From NCBI GenBank assembly GCA_027492875.1, contig JAPUDV010000076.1, forward strand, positions 1 to 64,000: a DNA stretch of 64,000 nucleotides, in the 5' to 3' direction. Source of the stretch: Candidatus Competibacteraceae bacterium (GTDB lineage Bacteria > Pseudomonadota > Gammaproteobacteria > Competibacterales > Competibacteraceae). The notes under the pieces are model-generated. The model searched no databases. It saw nothing but the letters and a program-made list of their open reading frames with translations, and had not been told where the DNA came from. This document shows, one piece after another, positions 16,292 through 23,728 of the stretch (its first letter is position 1; each line of letters opens with the position of its first letter). The position numbers and the translations under genes are program-made.

Positions 16292-17125
16292 ATGAGCAAG
16301 ATCGTCGAGTGGTTCACGCCCGAGGGCGAGGTGACGCAATACCGCCCGCTGTCGGCCCGGCTCCCCGCGTTCCTGGCCGTTTACGGTCCGGAGCGAGGCT
16401 TCTCGGTGGACACCGAGATCGTGGACAGCCTCAGTCTGAAGCCGGGGCTGTTGAAACTGTACGAGATCGTCCTGCACGGCGGGCGCAAGCCCGAGGACGC
16501 CGGATTGCCGCCGCTGAATGGGACCGGTCAGATCCTGGTCGGTCGCGCCACCTTGCGCGATCCAGCGGGGCGCGTCCTGGCCACTGCCACGGCGGCCAAG
16601 CCCATCCAGTCCTACAAGGACCTGGAGGTGCTGGAAACCGCCGCGCGTCAGCGTTTGCTGGCGGCTTTGGGCTTCGGTGGCGAGGTCCTGGACACGGACG
16701 AAACCCGGGATCAGACCGATCAGGGCTGGGTATCCCGGCCGATCGTTCCAGCCGTTCCAGCCACCAGAGCCGTGGGGGCGACGCCGATCGTCCCCCCGCC
16801 GTCCATCCAGGACACGGCGGGGACTCCAGCGTCCATCCAGGATGCGGCGGAGGCCCCGGCATCCAGCCAGGACGCTCCGGTGGCCGAGGTCGCCGAGGGG
16901 GTGATGCCGTTGGCTGTGGCGGCCGGGATTCCCCCGGTCGCTTCGCCGCCCGCCGCTCCGGCTCCGGTCGCGGCGCCGCCCGTGTCCGACCGCGACGCCC
17001 GTGCCCTGACGGCCCTGATCCGCCAGATCGAGCAGCAGGCGAGGGTGCGCGGCATCGAGCCGCCGGTGGTCACCACCCGGCAAGAAGCCCAGGTCGCGCT
17101 CCAGCGCTTGATGCGCCACGTCTGA
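16292..17125 (+). CDS. Possible ssDNA-annealing (ERF/Rad52-like) protein
   Basis: 277 residues from the ATG at 16292 after GGAGGAG. Residues 1-130 include YKDLEVLETAARQRLLAALGFG, which resembles the AETxAxGRALAxxGFG segment typical of ERF and related phage annealing proteins, preceded by a beta-rich stretch (GQILVGRATLRDPAGRVLATATA). A Pro/Ala-rich linker with repeated SIQDA or SSQDA units follows, then a C-terminal helix that could contact partners. Such proteins anneal single strands in recombination. The neighbouring nuclease and RadC fit this. The call rests on a short motif only. Confidence 0.45.
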   Translation: MSKIVEWFTPEGEVTQYRPLSARLPAFLAVYGPERGFSVDTEIVDSLSLKPGLLKLYEIVLHGGRKPEDAGLPPLNGTGQILVGRATLRDPAGRVLATATAAKPIQSYKDLEVLETAARQRLLAALGFGGEVLDTDETRDQTDQGWVSRPIVPAVPATRAVGATPIVPPPSIQDTAGTPASIQDAAEAPASSQDAPVAEVAEGVMPLAVAAGIPPVASPPAAPAPVAAPPVSDRDARALTALIRQIEQQARVRGIEPPVVTTRQEAQVALQRLMRHV

Positions 17126-17168
17126 GGGTCCTGACCCTGGCCCCCGCGAGGGGGCGGAGGTTGGGCGC

Positions 17169-17291
17169 ATGGAAAAAACGATCCGGGCTGGCCCGACCGT
17201 TGTTCCCTGCGACGCTGAAATCCGAACCGAGTTGGCCCTTCGGTTCGCCATCGCTTCCGCCTTGATGCGGACCGGGAGGGGAACCCGGTGA
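17169..17291 (+). CDS. Small 40-residue protein coupled to the TraU-like gene
   Basis: The ATG at 17169 has GGAGG 8 bases upstream, and the stop TGA overlaps the ATG of the next gene (TGATG at 17289-17293). The product is 40 residues with one hydrophobic helix-like stretch (LALRFAIASALM). A GC hairpin (17140-17156) lies just upstream and may be a decayed leader. Function unknown; it may serve mainly to couple translation. Confidence 0.45.
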   Translation: MEKTIRAGPTVVPCDAEIRTELALRFAIASALMRTGRGTR

Positions 17292-18733
17292 TGACTTCCC
17301 GTCTGACCCCGGAGGTGAGCGCTTGGGCCGCGCTCGCTCATCCGGTTTTTCAAAAGTTGCCTGGAGTGCCGATCCTCATGACCTTTCTGACGCCATTCTG
17401 GCTCTATCAACCCCTGAAGCGGACGGTGATACCGGTTTTCCTCGGCGCCCTGCTGCTGATCGCAAGCGGCGTCGCGTGCGCCCAAAGCGCCGATGCGGGC
17501 ATTCGCTACCACACCCAGACCCTGATCGTCGATACCGTCAAGGCCTTGCCCGAATGTCTGCGCTATTGCCTGTTGGGCTTCGAGATTCGGGTCCGTTATA
17601 CCGGCGTCAGCGTCGAAATCTACGTCGTGCCTCGGGTCGAACACTACATGACCGCGTTGCATGTGATGACCTCGGACCGTTTTCCCAAGGAAGCGTATAT
17701 CGAGTGGGCGGCCACCGTCGGCGAACTGCAAAAAAAACTGCTGGATGAAATGGCGCGCGTCGTGCCGCCGCTGTTGGGCGGCACCCCGATCCAGGAAAGC
17801 AGCGGCGGTCGTACCCGCTATGGCCAGTATGGCCATCATCAAAGCACCAATTTCAAGGAAGCCGAGTTCATGGGGCATCCCGTGGCGGTGCTGCCCGCCC
17901 TGGTCGATAAGAACGGCGACATGACCGCCGATACCTATACCGAGGGCGAAACCGGCAGCGATGATTTTGGCGTCTGGAACGCCGATGTGACGAACTTCTT
18001 CAATCAGTGGGTGGCCTGGTCGCAAGGCTGTTTCGTGGACCCCAATGCCTGTGCGGCGCCGCCGCTGTTTCCCGGGCATTGGGCGATGGATCAGTTCGAC
18101 ATGGAAAAGATCATCCCGATGATCATCGAGGCGGTGGAGGCGAGCAAGATCAATTTCAAGGGCCTCTCCAAGACCCTGCACGACATCGGCACGATCGTGG
18201 CCGATAACGTCGGCGCGGGCGGTGGCGTCAAGATCGATCGCCTGCTGTGCCCGAATGACGTGGACTATTTCTTTCCCTATTACCTGTCCGGGGTGGACGC
18301 GCTGTTCTGGCGCTCCGGGTGGCCGATCACCGATGGGGAATACACCACGACGCTGTTCAATCCCTTCTCCGGGGATCGAATTGGCACCGGGGGCGCGATC
18401 TGGGCGCATATCTATCCGCGCCATGGCTTCGTCAACAACGATCATCCCGGCCGCACCGCGCCGGCCATCGCCGATCGCGGCGCCCATCTGCTGGCCGATT
18501 CCAGCGTTCGGTTGCGCCCCAAACGGACCACGGTTTACGCGCGGGGCGACTGGCAGAATCTCTCGCCGGAGCCCACGGATTATTGTGAAGGCAATATCGC
18601 CGATTTGCCCACGCCGATCGATGCCGAGGGCGGTTACGCCCATAACCTCTGGCCCAAGTTCACCTGTCCATTGAGCGAGATCGGGGTGATGATCGGGTTC
18701 ATTCCCTACCGCTATTGCTTCCATTGGGGCTGA
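17291..18733 (+). CDS. TraU-like integrating conjugative element protein (TIGR03756/PFL_4710-type)
   Basis: 480 residues. A signal peptide-like segment (LKRTVIPVFLGALLLIASGVACA) ends near residue 60, so ATG 17378 (MTFLTPFWLYQP) is an alternative start. The mature part has the periplasmic TraU-type pattern with conserved cysteines (PECLRYCLLG, GCFVDPNAC, LLCPNDV, TDYCEGN, FTCPL, YRYC) and signature segments WAHIYPRHGFVNNDHP and LWPKFTCPLSEIG. In integrating elements it belongs to the mating-pair formation apparatus. It is the only transfer gene left here; the next gene is truncated after 13 codons, so transfer from this locus is probably lost. Confidence 0.75.
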   Translation: MTSRLTPEVSAWAALAHPVFQKLPGVPILMTFLTPFWLYQPLKRTVIPVFLGALLLIASGVACAQSADAGIRYHTQTLIVDTVKALPECLRYCLLGFEIRVRYTGVSVEIYVVPRVEHYMTALHVMTSDRFPKEAYIEWAATVGELQKKLLDEMARVVPPLLGGTPIQESSGGRTRYGQYGHHQSTNFKEAEFMGHPVAVLPALVDKNGDMTADTYTEGETGSDDFGVWNADVTNFFNQWVAWSQGCFVDPNACAAPPLFPGHWAMDQFDMEKIIPMIIEAVEASKINFKGLSKTLHDIGTIVADNVGAGGGVKIDRLLCPNDVDYFFPYYLSGVDALFWRSGWPITDGEYTTTLFNPFSGDRIGTGGAIWAHIYPRHGFVNNDHPGRTAPAIADRGAHLLADSSVRLRPKRTTVYARGDWQNLSPEPTDYCEGNIADLPTPIDAEGGYAHNLWPKFTCPLSEIGVMIGFIPYRYCFHWG

Positions 18734-18736
18734 ACC

Positions 18737-18778
18737 GTGAACGCGCAACCGTGGGCGATTCGCTGGTTGAGTGCTTAG
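18737..18778 (+). pseudogene. Truncated start of the next conjugation gene
   Basis: Four bases after the TraU-like stop, GTG opens a frame of 13 codons (VNAQPWAIRWLSA) that ends in a TAG provided by the inverted repeat of the element at 18774. The tight spacing and the sudden stop at the repeat indicate that the following operon gene was cut off by insertion or rearrangement. Confidence 0.5.
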
Positions 18779-18911
18779 AAGCTGTACAAAAACCACCTTT
18801 TTACCAATCAATATGTTATGTGTGGAAGCGGGCTTGTCCGTAATGATTTTCCGCCATCGCCGGCAAGCTTGGCGGAACAATCAACAACTTAGTTTTTGTA
18901 CAGCTTCTTAG
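18774..18911. mobile_element. 138-bp miniature element with 20-bp terminal inverted repeats
   Basis: CTTAGAAGCTGTACAAAAAC at 18774-18793 is the inverse of 18892-18911 with one mismatch. The interior is more AT-rich than its surroundings and has no ORF. I see no target-site duplication. It looks like a MITE or the joined ends of a deleted insertion sequence. It interrupts the conjugation operon and supplies stop codons on both sides, including that of the gene at 18908. Confidence 0.7.
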
Positions 18912-19786
18912 GCGGATCGGGCCGACTGCATCCGCTGCACGGTGAGCTTCAGCAAGGTCATCACCCCCTGATCGCTGAGCCAGGGCGCGGTCTTGCGCAG
19001 TTGGCGCAGGCACAAGGCGCCCAGCGCGTAGCTGTCGACGGCGGTCACCGGGACGGCCACCACGCCGCGATCCTTCTGAAACACGCGCACGAACAGGTGG
19101 GTGCCCTGATGCACGATCTCCAGGCCCTTGTCCTGGTTCGGGCCGTGATTGTTGTAGGCGCAGCGCGGCAGCAGCCCCAGCACGGTCGCGGCGATCACCG
19201 GCAGTTCCTCGCGGGTCAGTTGCAGCGTGAGCTTTTGTCGCCAGTCATACTCGCGGGGCGCGGTGGCGCGGGCGGCCTCGATGCGCAACGTCGGTTCGCC
19301 CTGGCGGGTTTCGTCGGTCTCGATGCACAAGGCCGCCTTGCCGCCGTACACTCGGCATCGAACGCGATCGGGGGGCGCGGTCGCCGCCGGGGACGCAAGA
19401 CCCGGAGGTTGAGATTCGGCCACCGTCATGACTCCGTTCGGCGTCGCCGCTGGACGCGGCGCGGCGGGAGTCGTGGTGACTGGTCTTGTCACCGCCGCCG
19501 GGGGATGCTGGGGCGCGGAGGCTGGAGCCGTATCGGCGTTCGGCATCGCCGTGGGACGCTGGGGCGCGGGTCCCGAAGCGGGCAAGTGCTTCGACAGAAA
19601 CCGCCAGGCGCCCTGATCGCCGCCTTCGGCTTTGCGCAAGGCGTGCTCGATGCGATCCTGGCTCATCAAGGCGGGCAGTGCCGCCAGGCGCGCGGCGGTC
19701 TGTGCCGGCAGGTTCTGGGCGGCCAGCCGGTGATTGAGAGTAGCGAGGTCAAGGTCGGTGGCGGGAGTCACGGTGGCGGGAAGCAT
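18908..19786 (-). CDS. Hypothetical protein
   Basis: 292 residues. A helical N-terminal domain (residues 1-70, LNHRLAAQNLPAQTAARLAAL...) is joined by a Pro/Ala/Thr linker to a C-terminal domain of about 150 residues (WRQKLTLQLTREELPVIAATVLGLLPRC, then KGLEIVHQGTHLFVRVFQK, and VDSYALGALCLRQLRKTAPWL). The stop codon lies inside the inverted repeat at 18892-18911, so the natural C terminus may have been lost or replaced. No family recognised. The ribosome binding site is weak. Confidence 0.55.
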   Translation of the reverse strand: MLPATVTPATDLDLATLNHRLAAQNLPAQTAARLAALPALMSQDRIEHALRKAEGGDQGAWRFLSKHLPASGPAPQRPTAMPNADTAPASAPQHPPAAVTRPVTTTPAAPRPAATPNGVMTVAESQPPGLASPAATAPPDRVRCRVYGGKAALCIETDETRQGEPTLRIEAARATAPREYDWRQKLTLQLTREELPVIAATVLGLLPRCAYNNHGPNQDKGLEIVHQGTHLFVRVFQKDRGVVAVPVTAVDSYALGALCLRQLRKTAPWLSDQGVMTLLKLTVQRMQSARSA

Positions 19787-19908
19787 GATCGAGGCCCTCT
19801 GGGTGATGGTCTGGATTCAGCTTCTCACGGTTTTGGAAAGGGGCCAGGGCGTGTGGAATGCGCGCCCACTGCAACCCATCGATCCAGCGGCAACATCGGC
19901 GCCGCGCG

Positions 19909-20701
19909 CTAGCGGGAAGCGTCCACCCGCGCCCGCACGCGGTTCAGTAAGTCCTCGCCCGAGGTGCAGAGGATGATCCATTCGCCGATTGGAGTCAGTT
20001 CCTCCGGGTCGTTCACCGGCTCCAGCAGCGGCGCCAAGGCGTCCGCCGTTTCCGCATCGAAGCGCAGGCCGACCATGCGGAGGAGGGTGGAGCGCTCATT
20101 GCTGAGTCCCTTGGCAAGGCCCTCCGCCAGTCCTTCCGCCCGCCACTCCTGTTTCCATTGTTGTATCCGTTGCGCCAACATCGCGGGTAGCTCCTCAAGT
20201 TCTATCAGCGGGCCGCTGGCGATAGGGTCGTTGTCTGGCGGGAACATCTGCTGTATCCATACTGAAAAGGCTCGCCGCGGGCTCGCCAACCGTTGTTCCC
20301 GGTATGCGTATTCATCCAAAAGGAAATAGCGCTGCTGGGGCTGAAAAGCCTGTAGCTCGACGGGAATCGGTTCTAACAGTTCGGAGAGTTCCACTGCTGC
20401 TGTCCAGCGCGTGTCGCCATTGTATAACACGATCGGCAACACCGGCGGCAAGCGATCCTGGTGGAGGGACTGGCCGCGAATCAGGTCCTGATACAGCAGA
20501 CCGGTGTCGCTGAGAATCCGCACCGCCATGCAGCGATCCACGGTGGACTGGAATTCCAGCAGCAGATACACATACAGCCAGTGATCCCGAAACCGCACCC
20601 GCCAGACGACATCGTCGTGGCGGCGGATCATCGGCCACAGAGCTGGCGTTGACCTTCTCCAGCGTCGAGAAATCCAGCGCCTGGACCCAGGACCGCGGCA
20701 T
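19909..20701 (-). pseudogene. Frameshifted Rpn-family nuclease/transposase-like gene
   Basis: The product matches the Rpn (PD-(D/E)XK, PF04754-type) pattern in two frames. The start, PRSWVQALDFSTLEKVNAS, is in one frame (about 20701-20645). The rest, RHDDVVWRVRFRDHWLYVYLLLEFQST through the EWRAEGLAEGLAKGL tail, is in another, shifted near 20640-20650. The usual N-terminal segment before LDFSTLEKVNAS is missing too. Family members promote recombination-like DNA breakage; this copy is dead or greatly altered. Confidence 0.75.
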
Positions 20702-20707
20702 GCTGGA

Positions 20708-20925
20708 TCATTCACCGGCCTCGGCCCACCGCCGCAAGCGTTGTGCCTCGGCGCGGGCCTCGGCCAGCAACCGGTTCCAATCATCCGGTGGATGCCCGCT
20801 TTCCAGCATCTTGCGAAACACCCGGTAGGCATCGTCCCCGCTCTGGTGGGCGCGCTGGCTGTCTTCGTCGTTGACCCACGCGAACACGATCACCTGGCTT
20901 CCGGCGTGGTACGGGTCTGCTCACG
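20708..20925 (-). pseudogene. Remnant of a YhaV-family toxin
   Basis: The last 61 codons (IVFAWVNDEDSQRAHQSGDDAYRVFRKMLESG... PPDDW) match the conserved C terminus of YhaV-type RNase toxins. In the same frame YHAGSQ precedes it, as in intact toxins, but stops and degraded sequence lie further upstream and the N-terminal two thirds are absent. No PrlF antitoxin gene is found. Confidence 0.65.
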
Positions 20926-21032
20926 AAACGGACGAAATCGTACGCTAAGGACTTGCAGCCCTTTTTAAACAAAGGCTTCTGATGATTACCTGCTTCCGAT
21001 GTCAGATTGGAGCGTACTTCAACTGGACAGGC

Positions 21033-21314
21033 TCAATCGAAAAGCTCGCTGTGCGAGCCAAGCCGCGCCAGTCTGAGGGTGTCAGCATCCGACTTGCGGT
21101 AGATCAGCAGCAAGTCGGGTTTGACGTGGCATTCCCTGTAGCCTGCCCAATCGCCGCTCAGGTCATGGTCGCGGTAGTTGGCATCAAGCGGCTGGTCGGT
21201 CGCCAAAGCGACGAGAACAGGCCTCAGATCGCTATCGAGCGTGGCCCGGTGCTGGCCCTTGGCCTCGCGCTTGTAATCGCGCTTGAAGGCTGAGGCGCGA
21301 TCAATCGTCCGCAT
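21033..21314 (-). CDS. RelE/YafQ-family toxin
   Basis: 93 residues, the usual length of YafQ-type mRNA interferases. The pattern is intact: FKRDYKREAKG at the start, LDANYRDHDLSGDWAGYRECHVKPDLLLIYR in the middle, and LRLARLGSHSELFD at the end, including the catalytic-type histidines (HDL, ECH, GSHSE). YafQ cuts mRNA on the ribosome. Its start overlaps the antitoxin gene by 14 bases, the usual antitoxin-first order on the reverse strand. It probably helps maintain the element. Confidence 0.88.
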   Translation of the reverse strand: MRTIDRASAFKRDYKREAKGQHRATLDSDLRPVLVALATDQPLDANYRDHDLSGDWAGYRECHVKPDLLLIYRKSDADTLRLARLGSHSELFD

Positions 21315-21567
21315 GCAGGTCTGCCATCAAATCATCAACGCTGCTGAACCGCTTGCCCTTCCCGGCCTCAAGCTCGGCAATGGCCTTGCGTGTGGTCGCG
21401 TTGGGGGCCTTCACATCGAAGGGCATCCGGCGCTCATCGGCTATGCGCAGCATCAGCAAGCGGATAGCGTCCGAGATGGACAAGCCCATTGCTTCGAGCG
21501 CGTCAGCGGCGCGCTCCTTGGTGTGGGTGTCGATGCGAGCGCGGACATAGGTATCGGCGGTGCTCAT
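21301..21567 (-). CDS. RelB/DinJ-family antitoxin
   Basis: 88 residues from the ATG at 21567 (MSTADTYVRARID), preceded by AAGGGAAGC. The ribbon-helix-helix N terminus (YVRARIDTHTKERAADALEAMGLSISDAIRLL) is typical of DinJ, and the C-terminal part wraps the toxin. It is expected to bind the operator upstream and repress both genes, as known for the family; the operator itself was not identified. Confidence 0.88.
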   Translation of the reverse strand: MSTADTYVRARIDTHTKERAADALEAMGLSISDAIRLLMLRIADERRMPFDVKAPNATTRKAIAELEAGKGKRFSSVDDLMADLHADD

Positions 21568-21885
21568 GGTGGCTTCCCTTGAGGGTTTCAGATGTTCCAT
21601 TGTGGTCCCGTTGTGACTACAAATCAAGGGCGATACCGGATTACTTACCGTGCTCTATTTTCCGTTTTCTGAGGCGACCCCCACCAGTTCGCCTGACCGT
21701 GCTGGCTCGAGGTACCCCCGAGTTACCTTTGCGACGCCGTCCTGGATCTGGCCAAAGGGCAGGCCGTCGGCGTCACGATCCACCGCCGGTTCCCAAGCGC
21801 TCTGGATCGGCTTGCGACGCGCCCGTGATCTCGCTTGGGCGATGCCATTGGCATCCGATCTCCATGCCCAATCAACCGGTTAGCG
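21568..21885. other. Intergenic region without a supported gene
   Basis: Frames here are short and have no ribosome binding site. It may hold the toxin-antitoxin operator next to 21567 and degraded sequence from the missing N-terminal part of the Toprim gene. Nothing firmer is visible. Confidence 0.4.
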
Positions 21886-22662
21886 ATGTGTGGAATGGAC
21901 AGCCTCGAACCCACCCTCGGCTTTTTGGAGGCCGTGGCGCGGCTGACCGCTGGACCGGTGGTGAAACGGGAACCCATTCCCGAGCAGCCCCGACGCACCC
22001 GTCCCGCCCGCTTGCCGCAGACGCGCGCCGACCGCCACGCCGGGCGGGTCTACCTGCACGGGCGCGGGATCTCGTCGGACACGCTGGACCGTGCCGAACG
22101 CACCGGCTTTTTGCGCTACACCCGGGGCGGCGTGCTGTTCGTCGGGCGGGATGTCCAAGGCGCGGCGCGCAACGTCACCCAACGGCTGATCCAGCCCGGT
22201 CCCGACGACAAGCCGAAACGCGATCTGGCGGGCAGCGACAAGACCGATCCGCCTCGCCTGCCGGGCAACCCGCGCGTGATCTGGATCGTGGAGGGCGGCG
22301 TCGATGCCCTGGCCGCGCAAGACCTGGCCCGGCGGCGCGGCAAGGCCCCACCCACCGTGCGGGTCAGCGGCGGGGCCGGCGTGCGCTGCTTTCTGGATCA
22401 CCCGACCGTGCAAACCCTGCTGCCGCGCGCCGAGGCGGTGGTGGTGGCGCGGGACAACGAGAGCACAGCGAAGCGGCAAGCCGAAACCGACGCGGCCCAC
22501 GATCTCCAGATGGCGCGTATTCGGGAACCGCGGGGGGACTGCGCCGACTGGCGACCGCCGGTCGGGGTCAAGGACGTGGCGGAATTGAATTGGCGGGAAG
22601 GGGCGAGCGCGGGTGCCGGACCATCGGGATCGGCCCTTGCCTCGCCGGCGCGCGGGCGCTAG
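21886..22662 (+). CDS. Toprim-domain (DUF3991-type) protein, probably N-terminally truncated; target of a local CRISPR spacer
   Basis: 258 residues. A linker region precedes a DUF3991-like segment (YLHGRGISSDTLDRAERTGFLRYTRGGVLFVGRDVQG) and a Toprim fold (VIWIVEGGVDALAAQDLA with the catalytic-type Glu and Asp, VRVSGGAG, then AVVVARDNE). Full-length relatives carry more N-terminal sequence, and the ATG here has no ribosome binding site, so the start may be an artefact of truncation. Such proteins occur with plasmid primases or relaxases. Bases 21945-21983 are identical to the reverse complement of the CRISPR spacer at 35833-35871. Confidence 0.65.
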   Translation: MCGMDSLEPTLGFLEAVARLTAGPVVKREPIPEQPRRTRPARLPQTRADRHAGRVYLHGRGISSDTLDRAERTGFLRYTRGGVLFVGRDVQGAARNVTQRLIQPGPDDKPKRDLAGSDKTDPPRLPGNPRVIWIVEGGVDALAAQDLARRRGKAPPTVRVSGGAGVRCFLDHPTVQTLLPRAEAVVVARDNESTAKRQAETDAAHDLQMARIREPRGDCADWRPPVGVKDVAELNWREGASAGAGPSGSALASPARGR

Positions 22663-22669
22663 CGCCTCG

Positions 22670-23044
22670 ATGCGAACCGCCTCGTTCTTCACCGATACCA
22701 CCAGTCCCGGCCGGATCAGCATCGCCCGCTGGGCGCCGCGTGGGACGCCGGCCGGTTTCGCGGTCTATCGGCCCCTCAACCCGACCGCGCCGATGTTGAA
22801 GATGGCCCGCGCCGATTACGAGCCGCTGTATTGGGCCATCCTGTCCCGCTTGGACCCCCGCCGGGTGGTCGAGGACCTGTACCGGCTGGCCGATCCGCAC
22901 GAGCCGGTGTTGCCGTGCTGGGAGCGGTCGCCGTTTTCGGAAACCGTCTGGCGCCACCGGCGGCTGGTGGCCGCGTGGCTGGAACGCGAACTGGGGCGGG
23001 TCGTCCCCGAGATCGCGCCGCATCTGACCGATTCAGCCGGTTGA
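22670..23044 (+). CDS. DUF488-like protein
   Basis: 124 residues. It resembles DUF488-type proteins: [21 protein letters not shown], a middle helical part ([19 protein letters not shown]), LPCWERSPF with a cysteine in the expected position, and [15 protein letters not shown] at the end. The start (MRTASFF) lies 8 bases after the Toprim stop. These small proteins are frequent on mobile elements; their function is not established. Confidence 0.65.
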   Translation: MRTASFFTDTTSPGRISIARWAPRGTPAGFAVYRPLNPTAPMLKMARADYEPLYWAILSRLDPRRVVEDLYRLADPHEPVLPCWERSPFSETVWRHRRLVAAWLERELGRVVPEIAPHLTDSAG

Positions 23045-23070
23045 TCCAGACGAAAACCCGCGAGCCCGTG

Positions 23071-23190
23071 ATGGCTGCCTCCCACATCGAATGGACCGAA
23101 CCAACCGGGAACCCGGTCACCGGTTGCACGAAAGTCTCGCTCGACTGCAAACACGGTTACGCCGAGACGCTGGTACGACGGCTGTGCGGC
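23071..23190 (+). pseudogene. N-terminal fragment of a DUF5131 (phage Gp37/Gp68-like) gene
   Basis: The first 40 codons ([20 protein letters not shown], then [13 protein letters not shown]) are the start of a DUF5131 protein. In the family the segment reads CKHCYAE; here the second cysteine is glycine, so the metal-binding motif is broken. Homology stops near 23190 and the remaining open frame is not family-like. Confidence 0.7.
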
Positions 23191-23326
23191 CAGCGAATCG
23201 CCTACTGCCACATGCGGCCTGGCCAGCCCGCGCCTGAGTCGATAGGCCCTCCAACTGCCTCGCTCCGCCCGGCACGGGCGATTCCTGCTATGCTCGGCCC
23301 GAGAGTCTCACGGGAGGTTCCCCGCC

Positions 23327-23728
23327 ATGCACGCCTTTCAACGTCGCCCCGCCCCCTCGACCGCGGAACTCGCGCTCGACCAGGAATGGGCGCATGGATT
23401 TTGTTATATCGCCCGGCAAAGCCGGCTCGTTTTCGGCCACGACCGGCGCCAGCCGGTGGACTGGCGGCCGGTGGTATCGCTGAAACGGGAGGGTGTTGAT
23501 TACTTCGTGCTGCCCGGCACCCGCCAGGTCAACCCGAATTTTTTCCACCTGACCCCGCGGGACGCGCTGTTCAAGCAGGCCCACCCGGAGGCCGGCGACA
23601 CCTACCTCTGTCCTCGGTACGAGGCGTTGAACCGAATCGATCTGAAGGAAATTGGCCTGTTGCATCATCCAGTGAGGATTCGGTTGATGGAGTGGCTGCG
23701 AAGCGGAATAGCGGCCTCACCAAGGTAG
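23327..23728 (+). CDS. Hypothetical small protein convergent with the CHAT gene
   Basis: 133 residues behind GGAGG and ATG at 23327. Beta-rich pattern: [51 protein letters not shown]. The overall look recalls a small PemK/MazF-like barrel, but no catalytic pattern is certain. The last 12 bases overlap the 3' end of the CHAT gene on the other strand. No antitoxin is seen beside it. Function unknown. Confidence 0.55.
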   Translation: MHAFQRRPAPSTAELALDQEWAHGFCYIARQSRLVFGHDRRQPVDWRPVVSLKREGVDYFVLPGTRQVNPNFFHLTPRDALFKQAHPEAGDTYLCPRYEALNRIDLKEIGLLHHPVRIRLMEWLRSGIAASPR

